Shown in pieces: positions 43,465 to 53,002 of a stretch of DNA of 64,000 nucleotides. Numbering within the stretch: position 1 is the first letter of the stretch; the number at the start of each line of letters is the position of its first letter. Made by a program: the position numbers and the translations under genes. Under the pieces are notes generated by a model that saw only the letters and a program-made list of their open reading frames with translations, made no database searches and was not told the DNA's origin. The stretch covers positions 16,658 to 80,657 of the forward strand of contig NZ_SJOO01000015.1 of assembly GCF_004331265.1 (NCBI RefSeq), given 5' to 3'. This stretch comes from Enterobacter wuhouensis (GTDB taxonomy: Bacteria; Pseudomonadota; Gammaproteobacteria; Enterobacterales; Enterobacteriaceae).

Positions 43465-44862
43465 ATGACCGATTACAGCAGAAATATTGTTAATAATCAG
43501 ACGGAAAATCCGCCAGCAACACTGATTCGTAGAGCAACCATACTGAGCATGGATGAGAATGTCGGTAACATTGAGCGTGGCGATATCCTTGTCACAGGCT
43601 CAACCATTACCGCCATCGGTAAGGACCTGAACGCCGAAGGTGTTCACGTTATTGATGCCACAAATATGATTGCCATGCCGGGGATGGTCGATTCTCATCG
43701 TCACGCATGGGAAGGCCAGCTGCGCCGCATCAACCCCAACGCCACCTGTCTGGACGACTATAGCAATGCCACGCATTTCTCGTTTGCGAAATACTACCGG
43801 CCCGCAGATATCTATGTCGGTAATCTCCTGACGGCGCTGGGCGCGATTGATGCGGGTATCACTACCATGATTGATAACTCGCACAACAGCCGTACCGCAG
43901 CACATGCAGACGCCGCCGTTGAAGCCCTGCTTGATGCCGGAATTCGCGCTATTCATGCTTCCGGCGCGCCGGTAGCAGGCGAATGGGATAAAGCTCACTG
44001 GCCGGATAACTGGCAGCGTCTGCAGGAAAAATATTTCAAAGACAATCCTGAGGGACTGGTTTCTCTGGGCGTCATGGCCCAGCTGGAGCCGGAATTGTGG
44101 GCCGAGGCCCGCCGGCTCGGGCTGCCAATCGTGACCGAATTCTTTGGCGCTGAAATGGCTTCAGAGCTTAAATCACTGCATCAGCAGGGCCTGCTGGGCC
44201 CGGACAATATCTTCAACCACTGCACTGCACTGCCTGATGAGGGCTGGGAAATCCTGCGTGAAGCCGGCGTACGGGTGAACGTTTGTCCGCGCTCAGATTC
44301 GCACTATGGCATTGAAAACGGGATGTTTGCCATTGAGGCCGCGCAGCGCCATGGCATCAATCCTGGCCTGAGCGTGGATAACGAAACGTCTTACAGCACA
44401 GATATGTTTATGGAAATGCGCGTGGCGTTCTACCTGCAGCGAGTAATGGGTATGCATAAGCAGCACTGCTGTGATTCAGGGCATTCACTGACAACGCTCC
44501 CCGCAGCGCAACTGCTTAAATCGGCAACGGTCGATGGTGCGACCTGTGCCGGACTACAGGATAAAGTGGGTAGCCTGACGCCAGGCAAACAGGCCGACCT
44601 CATCCTGATTAACGCTGCTGATCTCAATCTCTATCCGAACGGGAATGCCTTCGGGACGGTGGTGCATGCAACTGAACGCAGCAACATCGATACTGTCATG
44701 ATTGGCGGGCGCATCGTCAAGCAGAACGGCAAAGTTCTGGGCGTGGACAGCGAGCGTCTTCGTGCTGCCATCGATGAATCACGCGAACACCTTTTTGCCG
44801 CCGCCGGGTATGAGCCGGACATCTTTGCGGAGAAATTCCTGCCGCTGGTACAGGCAAACTGA
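43465..44862 (+). CDS. Amidohydrolase / deaminase (TrzA/MtaD-like)
   Basis: A 465-residue metal-dependent amidohydrolase. The metal-binding residues are visible in MPGMVDSHRHAWEGQLRR (HxH-like), then EFFGAEMASELKSL, FNHCTALPDEGW (H) and SDSHYGIENGMF / GLSVDNETSYSTDMF (D). The composite urease-like beta domain at both ends (IGGRIVKQNGK) supports the family. Substrate is not determinable; MTA/SAH deaminases and s-triazine hydrolases share this pattern. First gene of a three-gene run with a YdcZ-type permease and an SMP-30 protein. Confidence 0.9.
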   Translation: MTDYSRNIVNNQTENPPATLIRRATILSMDENVGNIERGDILVTGSTITAIGKDLNAEGVHVIDATNMIAMPGMVDSHRHAWEGQLRRINPNATCLDDYSNATHFSFAKYYRPADIYVGNLLTALGAIDAGITTMIDNSHNSRTAAHADAAVEALLDAGIRAIHASGAPVAGEWDKAHWPDNWQRLQEKYFKDNPEGLVSLGVMAQLEPELWAEARRLGLPIVTEFFGAEMASELKSLHQQGLLGPDNIFNHCTALPDEGWEILREAGVRVNVCPRSDSHYGIENGMFAIEAAQRHGINPGLSVDNETSYSTDMFMEMRVAFYLQRVMGMHKQHCCDSGHSLTTLPAAQLLKSATVDGATCAGLQDKVGSLTPGKQADLILINAADLNLYPNGNAFGTVVHATERSNIDTVMIGGRIVKQNGKVLGVDSERLRAAIDESREHLFAAAGYEPDIFAEKFLPLVQAN

Positions 44863-44876
44863 CAGGGAATAACAGC

Positions 44877-45350
44877 ATGAGCGCGATTTATTACGTAATA
44901 GCTTTTGCAGCGGGTCTTGGTATTACCCTGCAGACGACCCTGAACAGTCAGCTCGCAAAAGGACTCGGGGGCGATTCGGTCACCGCCGCGTTCTTTTCCT
45001 TTACGGCCGGGGCGTTGAGCCTCGGGATTTACTCGCTGCTACGTGGAGGGTTATTTAGCTCTCTCGCCGCTATTCCTTCTCAGCCAGCATGGAGTCTGGC
45101 GGGCGGCCTGATCGGTGCCTGTGCGTTGTTCAGCTACGTGGTGCTGGCACCGAAAATCGGTTTTTCAGCCCTGCTCGGGCTGGCAATCGTTGGGCAGTTA
45201 CTCTCGTCGCAGATGATTGACCATTTCGGTCTGCTGGGTGCTGTACGGCGACCGGTTTCGTTGCTCAAACTGGGGGGCATGCTGGTCATGCTGGCAGGAC
45301 TCGCCATCATGCTTTTTGGTGACAAACTTTCAGCGCGTTTTTTGCCCTGA
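44877..45350 (+). CDS. YdcZ/DUF606-type small DMT-like permease
   Basis: A 157-residue membrane protein of the DUF606 family, with about five membrane segments (IYYVIAFAAGLGITLQTTLNSQLA; VTAAFFSFTAGALSLGIYSLL; WSLAGGLIGACALFSYVVLAPKIGFSALLGLAIVGQLLSSQMIDHFGLLG). The QTTLN(S/A)QL motif and length are typical. Starts 14 bases after the amidohydrolase, so co-transcribed. Probably imports or exports the amidohydrolase substrate or product. Confidence 0.85.
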   Translation: MSAIYYVIAFAAGLGITLQTTLNSQLAKGLGGDSVTAAFFSFTAGALSLGIYSLLRGGLFSSLAAIPSQPAWSLAGGLIGACALFSYVVLAPKIGFSALLGLAIVGQLLSSQMIDHFGLLGAVRRPVSLLKLGGMLVMLAGLAIMLFGDKLSARFLP

Positions 45351-45450
45351 CGGGGTGGGAATTGCTCCTTACGGCCATCTGCCATAGTGCAAATGGCCGT
45401 AAGCTTTTGGTCAGGCGCGATGCGAAACTTTTATATGCGGGAGAAATAAC

Positions 45451-46311
45451 ATGTTTTCAGTGGCTGCTGATGCCAGAAATTTGCTGGGAGAGTGCCCAAT
45501 CTGGTGCGAGAGGACACGCAGGATTTACTGGACTGACATTGAAGGCTGCGAGCTGCTTGCCCTTGAAGAAGACAGCAGTGTTGTGATGCGCTGGTCCCTG
45601 CCTGAGCGCCTCGGATCGTTTGCACTTACTGAAAATTCTGACGTTTTACTGATGGGACTGGCGTCCCGATTCGCCTTCTGCGATCTGAATACGGGTATCT
45701 TTACGCCGGTAGTGGCGTCACCGGGAGGACCGGGAACACGGACAGGGGATGGTCGGTGCGACCGCGAGGGTAATTTCGTCTTCGGGACCATGGATGACGG
45801 GTACCCCGCGAAAGTCATAGGAAGATTTCACAGGCTAAATGCAGCGACACTCAGCATTGAGACGCTACCCCTGCCTGAGGTGGCTATCCCGAACAGCATC
45901 TGTTTCAGTCCGGACGGCAGCACGATGTATTACTGTGATTCGATGCAGGGCCGTATAATGTGCTGTGATTACCCCTCTATGAATAACCAGCGCGTGTTCA
46001 CTGCAACAGAAGGAAATGGGGCGCCTGACGGCTCCTGCGTGGACGCACTGGGCTATGTCTGGAATGCCGAATGGGGAGGAAGCCGTGTTGTACGTTATCG
46101 TCCGGACGGAACGACGGAGAGTATCCTGCCCTCTCCAGGAGTTCAGAGCACTTGCCCGACACTCGCGGGAGAAGCATTCACAACGCTGTATTGTACCAGT
46201 GCCAGCGTGGGTCTTTCTGTGCCGTCAAGGCATGATGGAGCGTTGCTAAGAGCGGAATCAGCCGTATTCCCCGGTTTACCGGAGAGCCGGTTTTCAGCTC
46301 ACACAGCGTAA
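45451..46311 (+). CDS. SMP-30/gluconolactonase family protein
   Basis: A 286-residue beta-propeller hydrolase of the SMP-30/regucalcin/LRE family. Conserved elements are LLGECPIWCERTRRIYWTDIEG (metal E), RTGDGRCDREGNFVFGTMDD, IPNSICFSPDGSTMYYCDS and GNGAPDGSCVDALGYVWNAEWGGSRVVRY (metal D/N). Lactonase or sugar-lactone hydrolase function is typical. It follows the permease after 100 bases. Intact, so probably the third member of the amidohydrolase operon. Confidence 0.88.
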   Translation: MFSVAADARNLLGECPIWCERTRRIYWTDIEGCELLALEEDSSVVMRWSLPERLGSFALTENSDVLLMGLASRFAFCDLNTGIFTPVVASPGGPGTRTGDGRCDREGNFVFGTMDDGYPAKVIGRFHRLNAATLSIETLPLPEVAIPNSICFSPDGSTMYYCDSMQGRIMCCDYPSMNNQRVFTATEGNGAPDGSCVDALGYVWNAEWGGSRVVRYRPDGTTESILPSPGVQSTCPTLAGEAFTTLYCTSASVGLSVPSRHDGALLRAESAVFPGLPESRFSAHTA

Positions 46312-46416
46312 CCCCTTTGCTATCAGTGCCTACAGGGGGAACAGAGTCTTTCTCTTCACCATATTCGGGTAGGCAGGAGAAAGACTCTGGTATTTATTAC
46401 AGCAGCTTTAATACGT

Positions 46417-47370
46417 TTATAATGAGCTGCCCGGGGTCAGGTTTGCATTTATCCAGGCTGCCACGTCGGTAACCGGAATGTCATGGCGTTCATTGAATGT
46501 CTGCTTTTTATCCCATGCAACTCCCCGCCCCTGTGCAAAAACAGCACGATACTTAGACATCATGTCTTGCGGGTTGAGCACGAGTTTATCCATCAGATAT
46601 TGTTCGCTCCATTCCGTGCAGCTGAAAGGACGGCCAAGCGCTGATTGCAGCTTATCTGCTACCTCTGCGTAGGTCAGTGTATCACCGGCGATATACACAA
46701 TTTCATTCCGGATGCGAGGAGTTGTAAATACGATCGCTGCCGTCAGCATCCCGATATCATCAGGTGTTGTCAGTGTTATGGTGTTGTCAATACTGCCGAG
46801 TGCGTGAACAGTATCGTTCTGCAGATCGACCACACCGAAGTCTGGTTCGAACAAATAGCTCATGAAGATGCCGGTCGAAATGATGACCCACTCAGTTTCA
46901 TGCTGGCTGCGTAGTAAATCACGCACGTCAATCTGCGCGTCGAAGATGTCTTGTGGACTGCCGCGTCCGATGGCATCAAAATCAGCTCCAAACTGCCATG
47001 GAAAATATCGTGGAATCCGCGCCTGCAGGGCCGCCTGCGCCAGTTTCATCGGTGTATTTATTCCGGCCGCGTACCCCGTGCAGCCAACGACTGTGTCAAA
47101 TTGCGCAAAGAGGCTGGCCAAATCGTCGACAGAACTCATGACGAGATCGCCCGTGACTATATTAATACCGAGGTTTCTGATTTCCGTGATAACGAATTGT
47201 TTTCCAGGTTCATCTGACGTTACGGTACTTTCGCGCAGCAGCACGCTGATTTTCGTTCCCTCCACATCTTTTGCCCGAACGGCAAGATTTCGCAGAACGG
47301 GGAGGCCCAGCTCACCGGCACCGAGAACGAGGATATTTTCAGACGTAGTGTTAAGATCAGTTTTGTTCAT
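46417..47370 (-). CDS. NmrA/isoflavone-reductase-like oxidoreductase
   Basis: A 317-residue atypical short-chain reductase. It has the Rossmann start ILVLGAGELGLPVLRNLA (G-x-G-x2-G) with LLRE for NADP preference, then TVVGCTGYA and YFPWQFGADFD (typical of aromatic alcohol reductase/NmrA-like proteins) and FTTPRIRNEIVYIAGDTLTYAEVADKL. Divergent from the HxlR-family gene at 47440; the 70-base spacer probably contains a promoter controlled by that regulator. Confidence 0.88.
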   Translation of the reverse strand: MNKTDLNTTSENILVLGAGELGLPVLRNLAVRAKDVEGTKISVLLRESTVTSDEPGKQFVITEIRNLGINIVTGDLVMSSVDDLASLFAQFDTVVGCTGYAAGINTPMKLAQAALQARIPRYFPWQFGADFDAIGRGSPQDIFDAQIDVRDLLRSQHETEWVIISTGIFMSYLFEPDFGVVDLQNDTVHALGSIDNTITLTTPDDIGMLTAAIVFTTPRIRNEIVYIAGDTLTYAEVADKLQSALGRPFSCTEWSEQYLMDKLVLNPQDMMSKYRAVFAQGRGVAWDKKQTFNERHDIPVTDVAAWINANLTPGSSL

Positions 47371-47439
47371 AATCTGTCCTTACATGAATTGTTGCGCCAC
47401 TCTAGCAATTCATAACAGGCTAAAAAAGAAGGTACATGT

Positions 47440-47874
47440 ATGATACCGGGGGTCAGTGAAATGGATCGGGAAGAGATTCTTCAGTATTCGCAGGCTGTTT
47501 GTAAGGGGCTGAGAGATGATGATGATGGCTTGCGACGGGAGGTGTTGGCTCATGCAGGAAGTCGCTGGTCGCTGGGTATTGTCAACACGCTTGGCGTTTA
47601 TGGCAGACTACGTCACGCCGAAATTGGCAGGCGTATGCATGGAGTGACTCAGCGCATGCTGACGCGTACATTACGACAGCTTGAGCGTGACGGACTGGTT
47701 ATCCGCCATGATTTCAGTGAAATACCGCCGCGAGTCGAATACGAGCTGTCTGATACAGGTATGGAGTTACTTGTACGGATGATCCCGCTGTGGACCTGGA
47801 TTGTCGATAATGCTGATCGCTTTCGTGAAGACCGGTTGAGATATGAAAAAAATAACAATAACCCGGGGACGTAA
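47440..47874 (+). CDS. HxlR-family transcriptional regulator
   Basis: A 144-residue winged-helix regulator of the HxlR/MarR-like family. GSRWSLGIVNTLGVYGRLRHAEIGRRMHGVTQRMLTRTLRQLERDGLVIRHDFSEIPPRVEYELSDTGMELL is the complete helix-turn-helix and wing. Such proteins respond to electrophiles or formaldehyde and control divergent oxidoreductase genes. It is divergent from the NmrA-like reductase. Intact. Confidence 0.9.
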   Translation: MIPGVSEMDREEILQYSQAVCKGLRDDDDGLRREVLAHAGSRWSLGIVNTLGVYGRLRHAEIGRRMHGVTQRMLTRTLRQLERDGLVIRHDFSEIPPRVEYELSDTGMELLVRMIPLWTWIVDNADRFREDRLRYEKNNNNPGT

Positions 47875-48203
47875 CTGACTATGAATATAAATATCACTTT
47901 TCGTGGTTTGTAGATAACACAAGCATTTGAATTGATGAGCCTTCTGATATGTATGTATACAGTAGTCATCAGGAGACAGAACCGATTTCACCAGACTCGG
48001 TCGGAATGGTGTAATTATAGAGGATTAGATTTTAAGTATGTCTATTATCAATATCAGTCTGTACATATTCCAAATGGGTATTATAGCGAATTTAATTTCC
48101 GTCACCATTAATTCGGCCTTAAAAATTATCTGACAGGATGGCCTACCCTTTCAGAATTATAGGTGAACTGGCGAAAAAATATTTTAAAAAAAAGGTATTT
48201 TTT
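47875..48203. other. AT-rich intergenic stretch, no gene
   Basis: About 330 bases after the HxlR regulator with no convincing coding frame. It leads into the dead esterase gene. Confidence 0.5.
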
Positions 48204-49159
48204 ATGATTTCTAAAAAAAATAATGAAATTTCTCCTGGTTATCATGATCTTCCTGGTTATGTTCATGGGGCGAAAATTATCAAAGTCGCCTTGACTAAAA
48301 CCCCTATAGATAATATCAGTGATGTAGTTTAAGAGACAGTAAAAAAAACTCGTTCTGTCAGACAATTGCATATGTCTTTTCTGGTTCCTCGTACCAACAT
48401 TTTGAAACCAGCCATCATCTATTTTCCTGGGGGAGGGTTTATGACAGCTGAACACAACAAATTTGTGGAAATGCGCATGGCTTTAGCGAAGGCTGGCTTT
48501 GTAGTTGCAGCGGCAGAATACAGGTCAATTCCGGATATTTTCCCTGCGCCAGTGATAGACGCCAAAGCAGCAGTAAGGTACCTTCGTCAACATGCCCCGA
48601 TTATGGAATTGACCCCTCACGAATTGGTGTATTTGGCGATTCTGCTGGAGGATGGCTGGCGCAGATGCTTGGTACCACTAATGGCGATAAATCATTCGAT
48701 CACGGCGATTTTCTCAGCCAGTCCGCTGATGTGCAGGCTGTTGTTACGCTTTACGGAATATCAGATCTGCGTAACATAGGTGACGGTTTTCCGGATCACC
48801 GGCAAAAAGTGCATCTGTCTCCTGCAGTCACGGAATCACTGCTAATTAATGGTGTAGCATTCAAGAATTTTGCAGGTGCTTCCATCAGTACTACACCTGA
48901 AAAAGCGATAAATGCAAGCCCCATAGGACATCTCAAGGGATGTAAACCTCCGTTCCTAATAATGCATGGAAGTAAGGATACATTAGTATCACCTAAGCAG
49001 AGCACAACGCTTTACAAAGCCCTTTTGAAATCGGGAAACAAAGCGGACTATGTACTTATTGAAAGTGCAGAACACGGTGATGATCACTGGTATCAACCCG
49101 TTGTCATAAATAGGGTTGTTGACTGGTTCTGCGAGCATCTTGGTCCTGAAAATACATGA
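48204..49159 (+). pseudogene. Alpha/beta hydrolase (esterase/lipase) pseudogene
   Basis: A BD-FAE/esterase-type hydrolase cut by mutations. The frame starts around 48204 (MISKKNNEISPGYHDLPGYV), then an in-frame TAA lies at 48330-48332, then the oxyanion-hole motif YFPGGGFMTAEHNKFVEMRMALA follows in the same frame. A frameshift near 48610 moves the reading to a frame that carries the nucleophile motif GVFGDSAGGWLAQMLG, then LIMHGSKDTLVSPKQS (acid) and ESAEHGDDHW (His). All catalytic elements exist but in separate frames. Not functional unless the reading is repaired. Confidence 0.85.
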
Positions 49160-49221
49160 TGGTCGATTCTCCGTGGAATCACTCAGACTGTTGGTAGCAA
49201 CGTCCACATCTGGCTGTGAGT

Positions 49222-49345
49222 TCAACCGAGGGATGCAACACATTGATTGAACCGCTCTGCGGGAGATTCATAGTCTAGCGTTTTTCTCGATCTCTCGTTG
49301 AGCTGTCTGGCGACACTGTTTAGTCTTTGTTGGCTGTTAACTGAT
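49222..49345 (-). mobile_element. IS30-family transposase 3'-end remnant
   Basis: On the minus strand, LNSVARQLNERSRKTLDYES, PAERFNQCVASLG and TGA (stop at 49222-49224) match the C-terminal end of IS30-type transposases (LNxRPRKTLDYETPAERFNxCVA). Only about 40 codons are left. The element's final bases are also repeated at 17803. Confidence 0.85.
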
Positions 49346-49438
49346 TTTGAGTTGCCATAAAGAGCGCTCCTATATCAGTACTAAAAAGGTGGTAATGTTT
49401 CATAAAAATCTTTTAGCCCTTGCAGGAATGGCTTTGAA

Positions 49439-49570
49439 ATGAAAGGATCTTATTTGTGTGGAACAGTTGAATTTGAACTTACTCATAAACCCGAAGTATT
49501 TTATCGTTGTCATTGCTCGCTTTGCAGAAAACAGAGCGGCGTGGGTTACAATCTGGCTCTGTCGCATTAA
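49439..49570 (+). pseudogene. GFA-family (glutathione-dependent formaldehyde-activating) gene fragment
   Basis: The reading MKGSYLCGTVEFELTHKPEV, FYRCHCSLCRKQSGVGYNLAL is the N-terminal half of a GFA/CENP-V domain protein with the CHC-x2-C zinc motif. The gene is cut at 49555, where the IS6-family inverted repeat begins, and a stop follows 15 bases inside it. The 3' part of the gene was not found on the other side of the element, so it was probably deleted. Confidence 0.8.
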
Positions 49571-50234
49571 GAAGCCGTCAGATAACATGCTGTGTTTTTG
49601 CGATGTTACCTGACTATGCATGATCCTAAAAGCCTTCAAACGTCTGCACTATCCTGTCGATATTATTGCTCAGTGTGTTCGCTGGTATCTGGCTTACTCA
49701 CTAAGCCTCCGAAATCTGGAGGAGATAATGGCTGAACGCGGTATCACCGTCGACCATTTCACTCTTCACTGCTGGATTATACGGCTGGTACCTCTGCTGG
49801 ATAGGGCATTTCGACGGCATAAACCTGCCGTGGGGCCCTGGTGGCGAATGGATGAAACTTACATCAGAGTCAGGGGACAGTGGAAATATCTGTAACGGGC
49901 AGTCGATACCGAAGGTCAGACCATCGACTTTTTGTTGACGGCAAAACGGGATGCCGCAGCGGCCCTGCGCTTCTTTCGCAAAGCCAATCGCCAGCATGGC
50001 GAACCTAAGGTGGTGACCATCGATAAAAGTGGCGCCAATACAGCGGTACTGGCCACAGTCAATGCCAACAAATCAGAAGAAGAAATCATCACCATCAGGC
50101 AAAGTAAGTATCTGAATAACCTGATTGAGCAGGAGCACCGAAATATCAAACGACGAATACGTCTGATGCTGGGATTTAAGTCATTCCGTCGGGCACAGAC
50201 GTTGCGGACATGCATGCGCTAATGCGATAGAGCC
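49555..50234 (+). mobile_element. IS6-family element, decayed
   Basis: Terminal inverted repeats GGCTCTGTCGCATTA (49555-49569) and TAATGCGATAGAGCC (50220-50234) bracket one transposase gene. The product matches IS6/IS26-type transposase (WRMDETYIRVRGQWKYL, then RAVDTEGQTIDFLLTAKRDA, IKYL-NN-like IRQSKYLNNLIEQEHRNIKRRIRLMLGFKSF). A nonsense codon TAA at 49893-49895 replaces the tyrosine of the YRAVD motif. The element is about 680 bp, short for the family, so the 3' end of the gene is also missing. Inactive. Confidence 0.9.
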
Positions 50235-50574
50235 AGCTGAGCCATCATCCGCGCAGCCAATGACTGGCCTCGACCACAGGTCGATAATCACGGGCAGATT
50301 GTATCCAGCTTTTAAGCATGTCGTCTGAAATAAACAGCGACAGGGTGTTTTGAATATGACAAAGTTTTTCAGCTCAGCATAAATCACTAAGTATGACCAT
50401 TATCACAGGGTTCTGCGGCAGTCAGTTTCGACCGCAGGTGGTTGATTTACGCCTACACTTGCGTGGATCCCCGGTAGCCACCGGAAATTTTCTTCATAAG
50501 AATACGGTAAGAAAACCTCGGGATCCGAGACTTGTGTTCAAAGTACCCGCGTCATTATATTATTTAGTTATTTT
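50235..50574. other. Gene-free stretch after the IS6 element
   Basis: About 340 bases. A frame starting at 50393 (MTIITGFCGSQFRPQVVDLR) has no support from any family. Probably old mobile-element debris. Confidence 0.4.
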
Positions 50575-50898
50575 CTACCATGTAATTATTGCTCTTTTCC
50601 AAACCACCTTCCCTTTTTTTTCTTCTTTTATAATCAATATTTTTTTCATAATAAAATAAACAGCAAGAGAACACGTGATTACAGAGATATATGCTCCGAT
50701 ACTTTTAGAAACCATAAACACAATCAAGGCCCCAAATAGAACTACCAGTACAGAGATGCTGATAGATACAAAATTAACTCTTTTGCGTGCTTCTCTTGAC
50801 ACATATCCTTTAATCTGGAATGCATGACAACTTTGACAACGGTCCTCGTTAATTAAATGTAAGCCACAAAATGGACATTTGTCATGTATTTTTATCAT
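50575..50898 (-). CDS. Small zinc-ribbon, two-TM protein
   Basis: A 107-residue protein with an N-terminal zinc ribbon (MIKIHDKCPFCGLHLINEDR, CQSC) and two membrane segments (VNFVSISISVLVVLFGALIVFMVS and GAYISVITCSLAVYFIMKKI). The longer frame to 50952 lies inside the upstream EAL gene, so I chose ATG 50898, which overlaps the EAL stop (50904) by a few bases. Possibly co-transcribed with the EAL gene. Unknown function. Confidence 0.6.
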   Translation of the reverse strand: MIKIHDKCPFCGLHLINEDRCQSCHAFQIKGYVSREARKRVNFVSISISVLVVLFGALIVFMVSKSIGAYISVITCSLAVYFIMKKILIIKEEKKGKVVWKRAIITW

Positions 50899-50903
50899 TG
50901 ACT

Positions 50904-51596
50904 TTAACTCTCGACATAGTAATAATTCTCCATCCATAATCGTCCCTGACAAGCGCTATTAACAACAGAATGTACTTTATTTCTTTGTTCTATCGTCTCA
51001 ACACCTTCAACAATTAAAAAATTGCAGTATGATTTCACTTCATTTATTTTTTTAAAAAAGCCACTCTCATTTTGTATTTCCCAGAAATAATCCTTATCGA
51101 TTTTTATACATTCAAAATTAAACATCTCAATAATTGTTAAACTGGTTAAACCTCTACCAAAATCATCCAGCCATACTGGACATAATTTTGAAAGACACTT
51201 CAAGTCAGCCATAGGACATTTAGTATTGAACTCATGAAAATACTCGTTAATTTCAAAAGCTATGCTTTTTTGATTTTTTAAGTAATCAGAAATATATATA
51301 TCGTTTAGAATATAATCGCTAATGATACTGTCGACGTTCAATGAAACTGGCTTAAAGTTCAATTTGAATGCATCAATTCCTTCAATTATCAATATCTGTT
51401 TGTTAAACACATCGATGATTTCTTTGTCGTTCAGGGAACTGAAACAGAAGACGCCTTCATTAGCATGAAAATTATTAGCGTTCTTTTTTTTTACACTTTT
51501 TGTAAGAATTTCCCATGAATGAATAGAACCATCTTTTTTGTAGGATGGTTCTAAAACAAAGCTACAGGATTCTATTTCCACACTGTTCTTTATCAT
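50904..51596 (-). CDS. EAL-domain protein (cyclic-di-GMP phosphodiesterase-like)
   Basis: A 230-residue protein that is mostly a single EAL domain. The signature is altered to EIL (SWEILTK, about residues 27-33). The remaining metal and substrate residues look present: N in SLNVDS, E in IAFEINEY, DDFGRG (residues about 142-147), K in IKIDKDYF and E in IVEGVET. It lacks any N-terminal sensor. Could be a weak phosphodiesterase or a cyclic-di-GMP binding regulator of the YdiV type, which also have altered motifs. Sits next to a diguanylate cyclase. Confidence 0.85.
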   Translation of the reverse strand: MIKNSVEIESCSFVLEPSYKKDGSIHSWEILTKSVKKKNANNFHANEGVFCFSSLNDKEIIDVFNKQILIIEGIDAFKLNFKPVSLNVDSIISDYILNDIYISDYLKNQKSIAFEINEYFHEFNTKCPMADLKCLSKLCPVWLDDFGRGLTSLTIIEMFNFECIKIDKDYFWEIQNESGFFKKINEVKSYCNFLIVEGVETIEQRNKVHSVVNSACQGRLWMENYYYVES

Positions 51597-51943
51597 AAAA
51601 AAACACCGGAACTAAGAATAATCCTAATCGTGTCATAAATAAAAATGAAAGAGAAATAGTTTAAAATGATCGATAACGATCTAACAATAGGCTAAACCTA
51701 TCACATTCCATAAATCGATCGATCATTCAAATCAAATGAACTTGAATAAGAAAATAAAAACATGATTTCATTATTAAAATAATATAAATAATAGGTTTGA
51801 GACGTGTTGAGTGCCTAGGGTAAGTGTTAAAGTTTAGATGTAAATTTCACTAATACTCAAAAAGATAACATTCTAGAAAATTTTTTATTAAAATATTAAA
51901 CATGTATATGTCAATAATCACGATAAATAAAACCATAACACTT
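51597..51943. other. AT-rich spacer with CGATCGATC motif
   Basis: About 350 bases, very AT-rich, no gene. It contains GATCGATAACGATC (51668-51681) and AAATCGATCGATCATT (about 51712-51727), similar in style to the sites at 29321 and 35833. Probably contains the promoter of the EAL gene. Confidence 0.5.
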
Positions 51944-53002
51944 TTAATTATTCTGCATGCAATAGCCATTCTTCCCGTTACGTTTAACTTGATATAACAT
52001 TTCATCAGCCTCTTTGATCCACTCAATGATTGAATTTTTATTTTCTGCACAAGAAATACCGATACTGATAGTACAGTAAATATCCTTGTGAGAAGGCAAT
52101 GAAAGATCTTTAACTTTTTTCTGAATTATATTAACCATGGATAAAACTTGCTGACTAGTACTGTTGTTAACAATAATGGCTAACTCATCGCCACCAAATC
52201 TTGCTGGTACGTCCTTCTCCCCCGCGCACTCTCGTAGTATTGATGATATACGTGATAACACCGCATCACCAACTTCATGACCATATGTATCGTTGATATT
52301 TTTAAAATTATCAACGTCAATTAGCATAAGATATGAATGGATTCTTTTATTTCGAGTAGCCCGAAAAGCGCTTTCCATTTTCTGTTCAAAAAAACGTCGA
52401 TTTGGTAGATCTAACCCCGGATCCATTAAAGCCTGCATTTCCAGTAACTCCCTTCTTTTCCTCAGCTTAATAGATAAATTTCGTGAAACCACACTCAATA
52501 CTATGGGATAACAGGTAGCCAAGGGTAAAGAAAGCAATACAGTTTGAATACTGAAATCCATCGTATATCTGAAATCATTTGCTAACCAAACTATCAGGAA
52601 ACTAAGCATCATCCACGTTAATGCTGGCTTTAATATTTTCCACCCACCCGCAGCATAGCGATCAGCTATTTGAACTGAAACAATGAATAATGATGGAATT
52701 GGGCTGGCTTGCATCACTGCAATCCAAATACCCGCAAAAAATGAATCGAGTATCATATTCTTTTTTTCTGTATACAGCATATCCGTTGACATTATACTTG
52801 CAAGATAAGCAACTGTTGGCCAAGTAAGCGCATTCAGAGTCAATAGGGCAATCGTTATTTTTTGGTGTGATTGCTCTTGAAGAACTGAATATATTGGGAT
52901 AAAGCATAGAATGACTCCAACCTGACGTAAAAAAAACACTCGTTTAATAAAAGATGAATTCCGATCAGATATATATTTCTCATCAGGGAAATTTTTTAAC
53001 AT
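51944..53002 (-). CDS. MASE2-GGDEF diguanylate cyclase
   Basis: A 352-residue membrane-bound diguanylate cyclase. The N-terminal ~165 residues resemble the MASE2 sensor domain of AdrA/DgcC (RQVGVILCFIPIYSVL, LNALTWPTVAYLAS, KKNMILDSFFAGIWIAVMQASPIPSLFIVS), with about five membrane segments. The catalytic domain (about 190-345) has RFGGDELAIIV, a GGDEL variant of GGDEF, which is often active, and DVDNFKNINDTYGHEVGDAVL for substrate binding. No obvious I-site RxxD directly upstream. With the EAL gene it makes a cyclic-di-GMP pair. Confidence 0.9.
   Translation of the reverse strand: MLKNFPDEKYISDRNSSFIKRVFFLRQVGVILCFIPIYSVLQEQSHQKITIALLTLNALTWPTVAYLASIMSTDMLYTEKKNMILDSFFAGIWIAVMQASPIPSLFIVSVQIADRYAAGGWKILKPALTWMMLSFLIVWLANDFRYTMDFSIQTVLLSLPLATCYPIVLSVVSRNLSIKLRKRRELLEMQALMDPGLDLPNRRFFEQKMESAFRATRNKRIHSYLMLIDVDNFKNINDTYGHEVGDAVLSRISSILRECAGEKDVPARFGGDELAIIVNNSTSQQVLSMVNIIQKKVKDLSLPSHKDIYCTISIGISCAENKNSIIEWIKEADEMLYQVKRNGKNGYCMQNN

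Noticed and set aside
52765..52780. CTGTATACAG palindrome as a LexA box (also near 56917)
   Set aside because: The half-sites are directly adjacent (CTG-N4-CAG); a LexA box needs CTG-N10-CAG, and both lie inside coding sequence.
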